A program made the translations under genes and the position numbers. A stretch of 64,000 nt of DNA from CAZOHG01 sp964579725 (lineage in GTDB: Bacteria; Zhuqueibacterota; JdFR-76; BMS3Abin05), in NCBI GenBank assembly GCA_964579725.1, contig CAZOHG010000002.1:66044-130043 (forward strand), in the 5' to 3' direction. The notes under the pieces were generated by a model that saw nothing but the letters and a program-made list of their open reading frames with translations, was not told the origin of the DNA and made no database searches. Below are positions 50,812-59,706 of the stretch, in pieces (position 1 is the stretch's first letter; each line of letters begins with the position of its first letter).

Positions 50812-51804
50812 CTACGGCACTTCGATATTGTTCAACACCTTTCGTACCACATCTTCGGGCGAGATTTCTTCGGCCTCGGCCTCGTAGGTAACGATCACCC
50901 TGTGGCGCAAAACGTCCATTCCGATTGCCCGAACATCTTCAGGGGTGACGTAGCCGCGGTGTCGCAAGAAGGCGTGCGCCTTACTGGCTTTCGCCAGGTA
51001 AATAGAGGCGCGTGGCGATGCCCCGTACGCAATCAGCGGTTTCAAATCCGCCAAACCGTAGGCTTCCGGGTCACGGGTGGCGAAAACAATGTCGACAATA
51101 TAACGCTCAATTTTCTCGTCGACGTAGATTTGGTTGACCACGGCACGCGCCCGTTTAATGGCGGCCGGAGAAATCACGGGCGCTACCTCGGGCAAGTTCT
51201 CTCGGGTATTCCGCCGCATGATCTCCAATTCTTCGTCGCGATTCGGGTAGCCGATGTTCAACTTGAGCATGAAACGGTCTACCTGTGCCTCCGGCAACGG
51301 GTACGTACCTTCTTGCTCAATGGGATTCTGAGTCGCCAGCACCAGAAAGGGATCGTCCAGCGGGAAGGTTGTATCCCCGATAGTAACCTGCCGTTCCATC
51401 ATGGCTTCGAGCAGAGCGCTCTGAACTTTGGCGGGGGATCGGTTGATTTCATCAGCCAAAATTAAATTGGCAAAAATCGGCCCCTTTTTCACACTGAATT
51501 TCCCGTCGTGCTGGTCGTAAATTTGCGTCCCTAACAGGTCGGCGGGAAGCAGGTCGGGAGTAAATTGGATGCGCTGAAATTTGGTTTGAATGGCCGAAGA
51601 CAGGGTTTTAACGGCCATTGTCTTGGCCAGTCCCGGCACACCTTCCAACAACACGTGCCCATTGGACAAAAGGCCAATGAGAAGCCGTTCAATCATGTAT
51701 TTTTGCCCCACAATGACCTTCGAAATTTCGGCCGTTAGCGAATCGACAAATGTGCTTTCTTTTTGAATTTTCTCGTGAATGGCCTGAATATCCTGCTGTT
51801 GCAT
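50812..51804 (-). CDS. MoxR-family AAA+ ATPase
   Basis: 330 residues. Walker A variant LLEGVPGLAKTMAVK at about 53-67; Walker B LILADEINRSPAKVQSALLE at about 111-130; sensor 1 FLVLATQNPIEQEGTYPLPE; sensor 2 GASPRASIYLAKA. This is the MoxR group of AAA+ ATPases, which act as chaperones for VWA-domain partner complexes. GGGAGG lies 4 bases before the ATG. It is the second gene of the Bat operon, directly followed by the DUF58 gene. Confidence 0.95.
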   Translation of the reverse strand: MQQQDIQAIHEKIQKESTFVDSLTAEISKVIVGQKYMIERLLIGLLSNGHVLLEGVPGLAKTMAVKTLSSAIQTKFQRIQFTPDLLPADLLGTQIYDQHDGKFSVKKGPIFANLILADEINRSPAKVQSALLEAMMERQVTIGDTTFPLDDPFLVLATQNPIEQEGTYPLPEAQVDRFMLKLNIGYPNRDEELEIMRRNTRENLPEVAPVISPAAIKRARAVVNQIYVDEKIERYIVDIVFATRDPEAYGLADLKPLIAYGASPRASIYLAKASKAHAFLRHRGYVTPEDVRAIGMDVLRHRVIVTYEAEAEEISPEDVVRKVLNNIEVP

Positions 51805-51824
51805 GGAACCTCCCTTAAAAAGCC

Positions 51825-52802
51825 TCAGTTTTCCGCTTGATTTTCGACTTGTGAAACCTGCTGCGCCTCACGCAAATGATGTTCCAAAATCGCTTCCACA
51901 CTCCCGTAGATTTTTTCCAATTCTTCGCGCGAGCCCTTTCCCCCCGAAAACATGACGGCGTCGGCAACTCCCAACACCTCTCCGGTTTGCGCCACAAGCC
52001 GGTCATCCAGATTTCGCCTTTTCATTTCTTCAATCAATTCGGCGGTGGTCGCTTGCTTCGCCGGCAAATCGAATTTTTCCGCTAAATACCCGCGCAGGAA
52101 TTTCCCCAAGCGGCCAAAATCGTTTTTTAAATCCAGGTTGTCGAAGTGAATCAGCTCTTTCAAACGAGCCAAATAGGTTTCTTCTACAGGAGGCACGTAC
52201 TCCGGTTGCACGGATTTTTCGCGGGATTTCCGGTAAACAAAAAAGAACCACAAAATTCCGGCTGCAATAATAATGAGGGCAATCAGTAAAATGGTAGCGG
52301 GCCAGTGACTTACCGCTTCCCCCGCAATTCCCCCACTTTTTTCAGGAACCGCTTCGGTCACTTTTAGGCCGATCCGATTGGTCAGCAGGCTGCCCTCTTT
52401 GCTGAACGCCCGATCTTTGTACTTGACCATGACGCCTTCCACGTACCCCATGCCCAATTCCCGCGGTTTTAGTGTAAATTCGTACACCCGACGGGTAAAA
52501 ACCTTTCCGCCGATTACCTCGGTTTTATTGGCGGTAGCTGTGCCCACGATGTCGAAATTGCTCAAGGCTGGATTTTCAAAATCCGTAATTTCGTACCGGT
52601 CGGGATCGCCCAACCACGAAAGCGTCACCTTTAGCACCACTGTGCGATTCAAGGGAACCTGCTTTTTAGTGATCTCCGTCGCAATTTTGATCATGCTCGG
52701 CACGGCGGTTTCCGGCGAGGCGGCTGTCGAATCCTGCGCAAAAACGGTGGTTCCGAAAGTGAGAAAAAGAATTGTCAGAATCGAAAAGAATGTTGATTTC
52801 AT
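51825..52802 (-). CDS. BatD-like membrane protein, first gene of the Bat operon
   Basis: About 325 residues from the ATG at 52802, which has GGAGAGG 4 bases upstream. Signal peptide (FFSILTILFLTFGTTVFA), Ig-like BatD domain (about 40-145: LNRTVVLKVTLSWLGDPDRY, TRRVYEFTLKPRELGMGYVE), membrane segment (about 165-190: ILLIALIIIAAGILWFFFVY), then a cytoplasmic helical domain with FGRLGKFLRGYLAEKFDLPA and TTAELIEEMKRRNLDDR. The C-terminal domain resembles those of the other two BatD-like proteins here, so the operon carries three versions. It is 20 bp before moxR. Confidence 0.8.
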   Translation of the reverse strand: MKSTFFSILTILFLTFGTTVFAQDSTAASPETAVPSMIKIATEITKKQVPLNRTVVLKVTLSWLGDPDRYEITDFENPALSNFDIVGTATANKTEVIGGKVFTRRVYEFTLKPRELGMGYVEGVMVKYKDRAFSKEGSLLTNRIGLKVTEAVPEKSGGIAGEAVSHWPATILLIALIIIAAGILWFFFVYRKSREKSVQPEYVPPVEETYLARLKELIHFDNLDLKNDFGRLGKFLRGYLAEKFDLPAKQATTAELIEEMKRRNLDDRLVAQTGEVLGVADAVMFSGGKGSREELEKIYGSVEAILEHHLREAQQVSQVENQAEN

Positions 52803-52886
52803 TGCCCTCTCCAAAAAATCAATTACCTTTTACTGAGCGACTTTCTCAAAAGTTCCGGCACTTTTTCGTTCCATTGACGCGATTTA

Positions 52887-52927
52887 CAAAAAAAGCCGAA
52901 AAGTCCCGTGTAGGAACTCCCCGGCTT
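52887..52927 (-). terminator. Terminator after the TPR lipoprotein gene
   Basis: On the minus strand AAGCCG and CGGCTT (52922-52927 and 52893-52898) pair, with a second inner pairing AGTxCC/GGxACT, followed by seven T. It separates the TPR lipoprotein from the Bat operon. Confidence 0.65.
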
Positions 52928-52956
52928 GGCAAGTGTTCTATCTATTTGGAAAATAA

Positions 52957-53481
52957 TTATTTCGCTGATTGCGCAGTCGAATCATTTTCCGCTTTCAGGA
53001 ATTGAATGCTGTTAATATCTTTTCCCATGTTTTCCAATTCCCACTTTACGCTGGTCGCCAGCTCATGTTTAGGGTACTTTTTCAAGAATTCGTGGTAATA
53101 TTTTTTCGCCTTGTCGTAATTCTTGACGTCGTTGGCGTAAATAAACCCAATTAAAAAGAGGGATTGCGGAGCGTACTCGCTTTCGGGGTAGGTTTTAATG
53201 AGACGCTCGTGCAGGCGAATGGCTTCGTCCGACTTTTTCAGGTTGTTGGCGTACATGACTGCTGCTTTGAACAGGGCCTGTGGCGCCTTGGGACTGTTGG
53301 GAAAACGTCTGGCCAAAGAAAGGTAGATTTCCGCGGCTTTGTTGAATTTTTCATCCCGTTCGTATGTGTCTGCTTTGTCAAACAGGCTTTTGTCACTCAT
53401 TTTTTTGCCACATTGGGTCGTGGACAAGCCCAATCCCAGAATAAAAATCAAACTCAGAATGTAGATTCCGGATTTTCTCAT
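52957..53481 (-). CDS. TPR lipoprotein, BamD/CpoB-like
   Basis: About 174 residues from the ATG at 53481 (GGGAGG upstream; an earlier start would add ten odd residues). Lipobox STTQC near residue 24. The mature protein is four TPR-like repeats: DKADTYERDEKFNKAAEIYL, ALFKAAVMYANNLKKSDEAI, SLFLIGFIYANDVKNYDKAK, ending with LATSVKWELEN. Pairs of helices spaced like BamD or CpoB suggest a periplasmic envelope role, but no specific partner is evident. It is transcribed separately from the Bat operon. Confidence 0.8.
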   Translation of the reverse strand: MRKSGIYILSLIFILGLGLSTTQCGKKMSDKSLFDKADTYERDEKFNKAAEIYLSLARRFPNSPKAPQALFKAAVMYANNLKKSDEAIRLHERLIKTYPESEYAPQSLFLIGFIYANDVKNYDKAKKYYHEFLKKYPKHELATSVKWELENMGKDINSIQFLKAENDSTAQSAK

Positions 53482-53510
53482 GCTCCACCATCCTCCCTTT
53501 CTCAAAAACA

Positions 53511-53545
53511 AAGCCTGGCACCCCGGTTGAGGTGCCAGGTATTTT
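53511..53545. terminator. Bidirectional terminator between clpB and the TPR lipoprotein gene
   Basis: CCTGGCACC (53514-53522), 8-nt loop, GGTGCCAGG (53531-53539) is a perfect 9-bp stem. T-rich tracts follow in both directions (TATTTTTATTTT on plus; CTTTGTTTTT on minus). It should end clpB transcription. Confidence 0.85.
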
Positions 53546-53675
53546 TATTTTAAAGCCATCTTTTTTTTCATTCGAATGAGGAGCCCGTGTGTGTGCGCTC
53601 CCCTTCGAACGGGACAGTTCCTTCACCGAAAGAACCCAATCGAATCAGGGTTTCCGGCGAATTAACTTTTTAAAA

Positions 53676-56303
53676 TTAGTCACTTTTCTTTACAAAATCA
53701 AGTGAATTTTCATGCCTCACAACCACGATGTGATCACCGGGAGCAAAATCACCTCGCAGAATCCGCAGCGCCAATTCATTGGTCAGAATTTTTTGCATGA
53801 CTCGCTTAAGCGGACGAGCCCCGTAGGCCGGATCGTAACCCAAATCGGCCAAAAGATCCCGAGCCTCTTCACTCAACTCAATCGAAATGCTCTGCTGTTC
53901 TTCCAACAATTTTTGGACATATTTAAATTGCAAATCCACGATTTTTTTAATGTCTTCCCGAGTCAGCGGGTGAAAAACAATAACTTCATCAACCCGGTTC
54001 AGGAATTCGGGCCGCAGGGATTTTTGCAACAACGTCAGGACTTCATCCTTGATTTCCTGGTAAATGACGTCGCGATTGCTATCGGTAATGCGCTGTGATT
54101 TTTCCATGATCAGCGGCGCACCCAAATTGGACGTCATAATAATAATGGTGTTCTTAAAGTTTACCGTACGTCCCTTATTGTCGGTCAAACGCCCTTCGTC
54201 CAAAACCTGCAGGAGAATGTTAAAGACATCGTGGTGCGCTTTTTCAATTTCGTCCAGCAAAATGACGGAGTACGGCTTACGGCGAACCGCTTCCGTCAAC
54301 TGACCGCCCTCCTCGTATCCCACATAGCCGGGAGGGGCACCAATCAGGCGCGACACCGAATGGCGTTCCATGTATTCCGACATGTCAATTCGAATCATGG
54401 CCTTTTCGTCGTCGAAGAGGAATTCCGCCAGCGCACGTGCCAATTCTGTTTTTCCCACGCCGGTGGTCCCCAGAAAAATAAACGACCCGATTGGCCGGTT
54501 TGGGTCCTGCAAGCCCGCCCTCGCACGGCGAATGGCATTGGCCACGGCTTCAATGGCTTCGTCCTGGCCGACGACCCGTTGGTGTAAACGCTCTTCGATT
54601 TTCAGCAGTTTTTCACGCTCGGTTTCCAACATGCGGCTCACCGGAATCCCTGTCCATCGCGAGACAATTTCCGCAATGTCTTCCTCGTCGACCTCTTCCT
54701 TGAGCATTTTCCGGTCTTTTTGAATTTCCTGAAGTTTCTTATTTTCTTCTTCCAATTGTTTCTGAAGTTCCACGATCTTGCCGTATTTCAATTCGGCGGC
54801 CCGACTCAAGTCGCCGTCCCGCTCGGCGTGGGAAATGGCAATTTTCGTTTGTTCGATTTCTTCCTTAATGGCCTGAATCCGCTTAATGGTTGCTTTCTCC
54901 ATTTCCCAGTGGGTACGCAACTCGTTGCGTTTTTCCTGAAGATTGGCCAATTCTTCGTTGATTTTTTCCAATCGCTTTTTAGCGGCTTCGTTTTTGTCCC
55001 GTTTAACGGCTTCTCGCTCAATTTCCAACTGCTTAATGCGCCGTTCCACTTCGTCCAATTCTTCCGGCATGCTGTCGATTTCAATCCGCAGCTTGGAAGC
55101 AGCCTCGTCAATCAAATCGATCGCTTTGTCAGGCAAAAACCGATCGGTAATGTAGCGGTGCGAAAGCGTGGCCGCAGCAATCAGAGCCGAGTCTGTAATG
55201 CGCACGCCGTGGTGCACTTCGTACTTCTCCTTTAATCCCCGCAGAATGGAGATGGTGTCTTCCACAGACGGTTCTTCAATCAAAATGGGTTGAAACCGCC
55301 GCTCCAAAGCCGCATCTTTTTCGATGTATTTGCGGTATTCGTCAATGGTCGTTGCCCCGATGGCTCTCAACTCGCCGCGGGCCAGGGGCGGTTTCAGCAT
55401 GTTGGAGGCGTCCACGGCGCCCTCCGCTGCACCGGCGCCAACTAATGTGTGCAGCTCGTCAATAAAGAGGATGATTTCTCCCTCCGATTCAATGACCTCT
55501 TTAATTACGGCCTTCAGCCGATCTTCAAATTCGCCCCTGAATTTGGCCCCGGCAATAAGTGAGCCCAAATCCAGCGCGACAATGCGTTTGTTTTTCAAGC
55601 CCTCGGGCACGTCACCGGACACAATCCGGTGCGCCAGGCCCTCCACAATGGCGGTTTTCCCGACACCCGGATCCCCAATGAGAACGGGATTATTTTTCGT
55701 CCGGCGCGAAAGCACTTGCAGCACCCGACGAATTTCCTCGTCTCGGCCAATGACGGGGTCCAATTTCCCTTTTCTGGCCAGATTGGTCAAATCCCGTCCG
55801 TAGCGCTCCAGAGCCTGGTATTTTGCTTCCGGATTTTGGTCGGTCACGCGTTGCGAGCCGCGAATGGCTTGCAGAACCTTCAAAATATTATCTTTGCTCA
55901 GTCTTTCGCCCCGCAAAATCCGGCCTGCCTCGCCCTGGTCTTCCGACAAAGCCAGGAGCAAATGTTCGGTGCTAATGTACTCGTCTTTCAAATTCGTGGC
56001 TTCTTTAAAAGCCGCTTCTAAAATTTGGTTTAATCGTTGCGAGATGTACACATTTCCAAGGCCTCCTGCACCGGTGCCGTACACCTTGGGCAATTTGTCC
56101 AGCGCTTTTTCTGTTTCCTGTTTGATGTGCTCCACACTGGCACCCAATTTTTTAATGACGGCAACGGGAATGCCTTCCGTGTCATTCAGCAGCGCCGCCA
56201 GCAAATGCTCCGCGTCAATTTGCTGCTGATTACGTTCTGAAGCGATTTGCTGTGCTTGCTGCAACGCTTCCTGAGCCTTTAATGTAAATTTATCTAAAGT
56301 CAT
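53676..56303 (-). CDS. clpB: ClpB disaggregase
   Basis: An 875-residue Hsp100 AAA+ chaperone with the full ClpB layout: N-domain (1-150), NBD1 with Walker A GDPGVGKTAIVEG (~205) and Walker B IILFIDELHTLVGAGAAEGA, a long coiled-coil middle domain (~410-530), and NBD2 with Walker A LGTTGVGKTELARA (~610) and VILLDEIEKAHHDV. It has the pore-loop aromatics expected of ClpB and lacks ClpA/ClpC peptidase-docking features. With DnaK and Hsp20 nearby it should dissolve protein aggregates. A strong AGGAGGG ribosome site precedes the ATG. A terminator lies between dnaK and clpB, so clpB may have its own promoter. Confidence 0.97.
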   Translation of the reverse strand: MTLDKFTLKAQEALQQAQQIASERNQQQIDAEHLLAALLNDTEGIPVAVIKKLGASVEHIKQETEKALDKLPKVYGTGAGGLGNVYISQRLNQILEAAFKEATNLKDEYISTEHLLLALSEDQGEAGRILRGERLSKDNILKVLQAIRGSQRVTDQNPEAKYQALERYGRDLTNLARKGKLDPVIGRDEEIRRVLQVLSRRTKNNPVLIGDPGVGKTAIVEGLAHRIVSGDVPEGLKNKRIVALDLGSLIAGAKFRGEFEDRLKAVIKEVIESEGEIILFIDELHTLVGAGAAEGAVDASNMLKPPLARGELRAIGATTIDEYRKYIEKDAALERRFQPILIEEPSVEDTISILRGLKEKYEVHHGVRITDSALIAAATLSHRYITDRFLPDKAIDLIDEAASKLRIEIDSMPEELDEVERRIKQLEIEREAVKRDKNEAAKKRLEKINEELANLQEKRNELRTHWEMEKATIKRIQAIKEEIEQTKIAISHAERDGDLSRAAELKYGKIVELQKQLEEENKKLQEIQKDRKMLKEEVDEEDIAEIVSRWTGIPVSRMLETEREKLLKIEERLHQRVVGQDEAIEAVANAIRRARAGLQDPNRPIGSFIFLGTTGVGKTELARALAEFLFDDEKAMIRIDMSEYMERHSVSRLIGAPPGYVGYEEGGQLTEAVRRKPYSVILLDEIEKAHHDVFNILLQVLDEGRLTDNKGRTVNFKNTIIIMTSNLGAPLIMEKSQRITDSNRDVIYQEIKDEVLTLLQKSLRPEFLNRVDEVIVFHPLTREDIKKIVDLQFKYVQKLLEEQQSISIELSEEARDLLADLGYDPAYGARPLKRVMQKILTNELALRILRGDFAPGDHIVVVRHENSLDFVKKSD

Positions 56304-56431
56304 GTTGATTTCCCTCCTTTTTCACTTATTTTCACATACCCATTTCCAACTTCGCTCTTTCTTCGTCCGAACGTCGATTGACTTCCCAGAAAAATGCCCG
56401 AAATTCGAAATCGGTACATGATTGAACCGTA

Positions 56432-56478
56432 CAAAAAACGGCGAACAGGAGAGCCGCTTTGGCCAACCCGTTCGCCGT
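56432..56478 (-). terminator. Terminator after dnaK
   Basis: On the minus strand ACGGCGAAC (56478-56470), a 23-nt loop and GTTCGCCGT (56446-56438) are followed by TTTTTTG. The large loop may hold a second stem (GGCC/GCGGC). It lies 24 bp after the dnaK stop. Confidence 0.72.
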
Positions 56479-56501
56479 CGCACGATGCGGATCTCCGTCC
56501 G

Positions 56502-58436
56502 TTATTTAGAATCCTTGTCGTCCACAACCTCAAAGTCGGCATCTTCGACATTTTTGCCTTCCTGAGCCTGCTGGCCGGCTTCGGTGCCTCCGGCGGAGGC
56601 TTCCGCCCCGGCCGTCCCGGCCTGCTGTCCGCCGGCCGTGGCGCGCGAATAAATCTGGCTGGACACTTCACTCCAGGCCTGATTCAGCGCGTCCGTAGCG
56701 GACTTAATTTCATTCATGTCCTCGCCCTTCATGGCTTCTCGCAAACGACCCATGGCCGCTTCGATCTTGCTTTTTTCGTCAGGTTGAATTTTGTCGGCCA
56801 TTTCTTTAAGGTTCTTTTCCGTTTGGTAAAGCAACTGGTCGGCCTGATTTTTCGTTTCCACCATTTCGCGTCGCTTCCGGTCTTCAGCGGCGTGTTCCTG
56901 CGCGTCGCGCACCATTTTGTCAATTTCTTCTTTGGTCAGGCCGGAAGAGGCTTCGATTCGAATCGATTGCTCTTTACCCGTCGCTTTGTCTTTGGCCGTT
57001 ACGTTCAAAATGCCGTTCGCGTCGATGTCGAACGTCACTTCAATTTGCGGCACACCTCGCGGAGCAGGCGGGATGCCGTCCAGGTGAAACCGTCCAAGCG
57101 ACTTGTTGTAGGCAGCCATTTCCCGCTCACCCTGAAGCACGTGAATTTCCACGGACGTTTGATTGTCGGCCGCCGTGGTAAACACTTCGCTCTTGCGCGT
57201 AGGAATGGTCGTGTTCTTTTCAATTAATTTGGTGAAAACGCCACCCAATGTTTCGATTCCCAACGAAAGCGGAATCACGTCCAAAAGCAACACGTCTTTG
57301 ACCTCGCCGCTCAACACGGCACCTTGAATGGCTGCTCCGATGGCCACCACTTCGTCCGGGTTAACCCCCTTGTGGGGTTCCCGTTTGAAGAAGTCTTTCA
57401 CCATTTGTTGCACCTTGGGAATTCGCGTGGAGCCGCCCACCAAAATGACTTCGTTAATGTCGTTCACCGTCAAATTGGCGTCAGCCAGGGCCTGTTTGCA
57501 CGGGCCGATGGTGCGTTCAAACAAGTCGTCGCACAGTTGCTCGAATTTGGCTCGGGTCAGCGTCATTGTGAGGTGCTTCGGCCCCGATTCCGTTGCGGTA
57601 ATAAACGGTAAATTAATGTCTGTCTGCATGACATTGGACAACTCAATTTTGGCCTTTTCAGCAGCTTCTTTTAAGCGCTGCAAAGCCATGGGGTCTTTGG
57701 AAAGGTCTACCCCTTCCTGCTTCTTGAATTCGTCCACCATCCAATCGATAATGCGTTTGTCGAAGTCGTCTCCGCCCAGATGCGTGTCGCCATTGGTGGA
57801 TTTCACTTCGAACACGCCTTCGCCGATTTCCAGAATGGAAATATCGAAGGTGCCACCGCCAAGGTCAAACACCGCGATTTTTTCGTCTTTTTTCTTGTCG
57901 AGCCCGTAAGCCAAAGCGGCGGCCGTGGGTTCATTAATAATCCGGCGGACGTTCAGCCCAGCGATTTCGCCCGCTTCCTTGGTGGCTTTGCGCTGGCTGT
58001 CATTAAAGTAAGCCGGTACCGTAATCACCGCTTCGGTGACCTTTTCGCCCAGGTAATCCTCGGCTGTTTGTTTCATTTTCTGTAAAACCATGGCCGAAAT
58101 TTCCTGCGGAGTGTAGGTTTTGTCTCCGATTTTGACGGTGGCCATTCCATTTTTCCCGGCGACCACTTCGTACGGCACCTGCTTGATTTCTTCCTGAACC
58201 TCATTGTACATCCGACCCATGAAGCGCTTAATGGAAAATACCGTGTTTTTCGGATTCGTAATGGCCTGTCGTTTGGCCGGATGTCCCACGACACGCTCAC
58301 CGGTTTTTAAAAACGCCACCACCGAAGGGGTGGTCCGAAAACCTTCGTTATTGGGAATAACTGTCGGCTCACCACCTACAACGGCCGCGACACAAGAGTT
58401 TGTGGTTCCCAAGTCAATTCCGATAATCTTGCTCAT
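56502..58436 (-). CDS. dnaK: DnaK (Hsp70) chaperone
   Basis: About 644 residues from the ATG at 58436, 9 bases after AAGGAGG; the in-frame TTG upstream overlaps this site and is unlikely. Signatures: IIGIDLGTTNSCVAAV, AVFDLGGGTFDISILE, VILVGGSTRIPKVQ, the linker VKDVLLLDVIPLSLG, the substrate-binding beta domain (HVLQGEREMA) and a Gly/Ala-rich tail ending FEVVDDKDSK. ATP-dependent Hsp70 acting with DnaJ/CbpA, GrpE and ClpB; a DnaJ-family gene is at the right edge of this window but no grpE is seen. It is 56 bp after hsp20. Confidence 0.98.
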   Translation of the reverse strand: MSKIIGIDLGTTNSCVAAVVGGEPTVIPNNEGFRTTPSVVAFLKTGERVVGHPAKRQAITNPKNTVFSIKRFMGRMYNEVQEEIKQVPYEVVAGKNGMATVKIGDKTYTPQEISAMVLQKMKQTAEDYLGEKVTEAVITVPAYFNDSQRKATKEAGEIAGLNVRRIINEPTAAALAYGLDKKKDEKIAVFDLGGGTFDISILEIGEGVFEVKSTNGDTHLGGDDFDKRIIDWMVDEFKKQEGVDLSKDPMALQRLKEAAEKAKIELSNVMQTDINLPFITATESGPKHLTMTLTRAKFEQLCDDLFERTIGPCKQALADANLTVNDINEVILVGGSTRIPKVQQMVKDFFKREPHKGVNPDEVVAIGAAIQGAVLSGEVKDVLLLDVIPLSLGIETLGGVFTKLIEKNTTIPTRKSEVFTTAADNQTSVEIHVLQGEREMAAYNKSLGRFHLDGIPPAPRGVPQIEVTFDIDANGILNVTAKDKATGKEQSIRIEASSGLTKEEIDKMVRDAQEHAAEDRKRREMVETKNQADQLLYQTEKNLKEMADKIQPDEKSKIEAAMGRLREAMKGEDMNEIKSATDALNQAWSEVSSQIYSRATAGGQQAGTAGAEASAGGTEAGQQAQEGKNVEDADFEVVDDKDSK

Positions 58437-58492
58437 ATGCTTCAACCTCCTTTTTGAGTATTTGTTTGTCTTAAATCTTTATTTTCCAATCC

Positions 58493-58915
58493 TTACTGGA
58501 TTTTGATTTCCTTCTGTTGGTTCATCTTCGGCAAATAGACGCTCAATATGCCGTCCCGGTACACAGCACGAATGCCCTTGGTTCCAATCCGATTGGACAG
58601 TTGAAACCGCCGCGTGAAACTCCCCATCGGGCGTTCGCGGTAGTGAAATTTCTGTCCCGATTCGGGTCGGCGTTCCGCTTTTAGCGTAAGTACATTGTTT
58701 TCCACAACAACGTCCAGATCCTTTTTGTCAAAGCCGGGCAATTCCGCCCGCAAAACAAAGTGCTCTTTGTTTTCCAGAATGTCAACCTTCGGAAATAAGA
58801 ACAATTCCTCGTCCATTTCCACCAAAGGCACAATGGGCTCATGATCCTCCAAGTCCGATTGCACCCATTGAACAAGTTCGTCCGTTGCCGGTGTCTTGTA
58901 CTGAATAACTGTCAT
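58493..58915 (-). CDS. Hsp20 / alpha-crystallin small heat-shock protein
   Basis: 140 residues. The alpha-crystallin domain covers about 45-138: FPKVDILENKEHFVLRAELP, the conserved GFDKKDLDVVVENNVLTLKA, RPMGSFTRRFQLSNRI and YRDGILSVYLPK, with the C-terminal PKMNQQKEIKIQ anchor. It holds unfolded proteins for refolding by DnaK/ClpB. AAAGGAGG precedes the ATG. It is the first gene of the hsp20-dnaK unit and is directly downstream of the sigma-54-type promoter at 58969-58985. Confidence 0.95.
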   Translation of the reverse strand: MTVIQYKTPATDELVQWVQSDLEDHEPIVPLVEMDEELFLFPKVDILENKEHFVLRAELPGFDKKDLDVVVENNVLTLKAERRPESGQKFHYRERPMGSFTRRFQLSNRIGTKGIRAVYRDGILSVYLPKMNQQKEIKIQ

Positions 58916-58968
58916 TTAATCAACCTCCTTTGCCATTTCTTGCGATATTTTATTTCGAATCTACTCAT

Positions 58969-58985
58969 TGCAAGCACCGTGCCAA
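58969..58985 (-). promoter_or_regulatory. Sigma-54 (RpoN)-type promoter for hsp20-dnaK
   Basis: On the minus strand TTGGCACGGTGCTTGCA fits the sigma-54 consensus TGGCAC-N5-TTGCA exactly, with GG and GC at the -24/-12 spacing. It lies 54 bp upstream of the hsp20 start. A start site would fall near 58957. Sigma-54 promoters need an upstream-bound ATPase activator; the dyad at 59077-59095 is a candidate site. Confidence 0.78.
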
Positions 58986-59076
58986 AAATCCGGTGAATGG
59001 TTCTTTTGCGTAACTTCAGTAATAACAAGAATTGAAAACGATCGGGGGTAATGTTTGGTTTGGTGTGTTGAAATAG

Positions 59077-59095
59077 GTCTGTCATTCTGACAGAC
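59077..59095. promoter_or_regulatory. Perfect 8-bp dyad, candidate activator site
   Basis: GTCTGTCA-TTC-TGACAGAC is a perfect inverted repeat with a 3-bp spacer, centred about 129 bp upstream of the expected sigma-54 start site. That spacing suits an enhancer-like site for a sigma-54 activator. No T-run follows it, so it is not a terminator. Confidence 0.65.
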
Positions 59096-59282
59096 TTTTG
59101 TGGGGCAATTCGTCAGAGCCGTTTCGGCTAAACGTTCGTCGTTCTGTTTTCTTTTTCCGATTGAACGGAAAGGGAAAGAGCCTTTTTAAGATTTGCCCTT
59201 GTGCCGAAAAGTGGGAAGGCTGTTTTCAAAAGTGGTTTTGGGCGCACAGGCAGCGGCTGTTCGAGTCACCCACCGGAAAAAT

Positions 59283-59316
59283 TTAAAAAAGCCTCCAATT
59301 TTCAACGGAGGCTTTC
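59283..59316 (-). terminator. Terminator after fmdB
   Basis: On the minus strand AAGCCTCC (59314-59307), a 10-nt loop and GGAGGCTT (59296-59289) lead into TTTTTAAAT. It lies about 90 bp after the fmdB stop. The ~190 bp between it and the dyad hold nothing I can identify. Confidence 0.85.
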
Positions 59317-59406
59317 CGAATCAATCCGTAAAAAAGGACAGCGATTTGGCCGTTCTTTTCTGGCAAAGCTTGTCCCCAATTTTACAAACGACAATAACCG
59401 GGTCCG

Positions 59407-59706
59407 TCAGGTTTTTTTGCTCGTCGTGTCGGTTTTGGGTGCGGCCTTTGTTTCCGAAGTTTTGGGTTTCTCCGTATTTTTCTGCCCATTATTCGGACCT
59501 TTTGCATTTGACGAGCTGGAGTTTTGGTGTTTGTAATCGGTAATGTAAAAACCGGAACCTTTGAAAATCATGCCGTAACTGGAGCTAATCAGCTTGCGCA
59601 CGGGCCCACCGCATTTGGGGCAAACCTTAATCGGTTCGTCGTGAATCGACTGAAAAGCCTCAAACATGTAGCCACAGGATTCGCATTTGTACTCGTAGGT
59701 CGGCAT
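59407..59706 (-). CDS. FmdB-family zinc ribbon protein
   Basis: About 99 residues from the ATG at 59706, behind GGAGGTGAGG; a start six codons earlier is less likely. The FmdB/CxxC_CxxC_SSSS domain has Cys8, Cys11, Cys29 and Cys32 (PTYEYKCESCGYMFEAFQSI, VCPKCGGPVRKLIS), binding one zinc ion. A low-complexity tail follows, rich in Ser, Lys and Thr. These small proteins are proposed regulatory or nucleic-acid binding factors with no settled function. It stands alone between a terminator and the DksA-like gene. Confidence 0.9.
   Translation of the reverse strand: MPTYEYKCESCGYMFEAFQSIHDEPIKVCPKCGGPVRKLISSSYGMIFKGSGFYITDYKHQNSSSSNAKGPNNGQKNTEKPKTSETKAAPKTDTTSKKT

Noticed and set aside
56300..56671. 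A 123-residue minus-strand frame between dnaK and clpB
   Set aside because: It overlaps the dnaK 3' end in another frame and spans the terminator; no conserved sequence.
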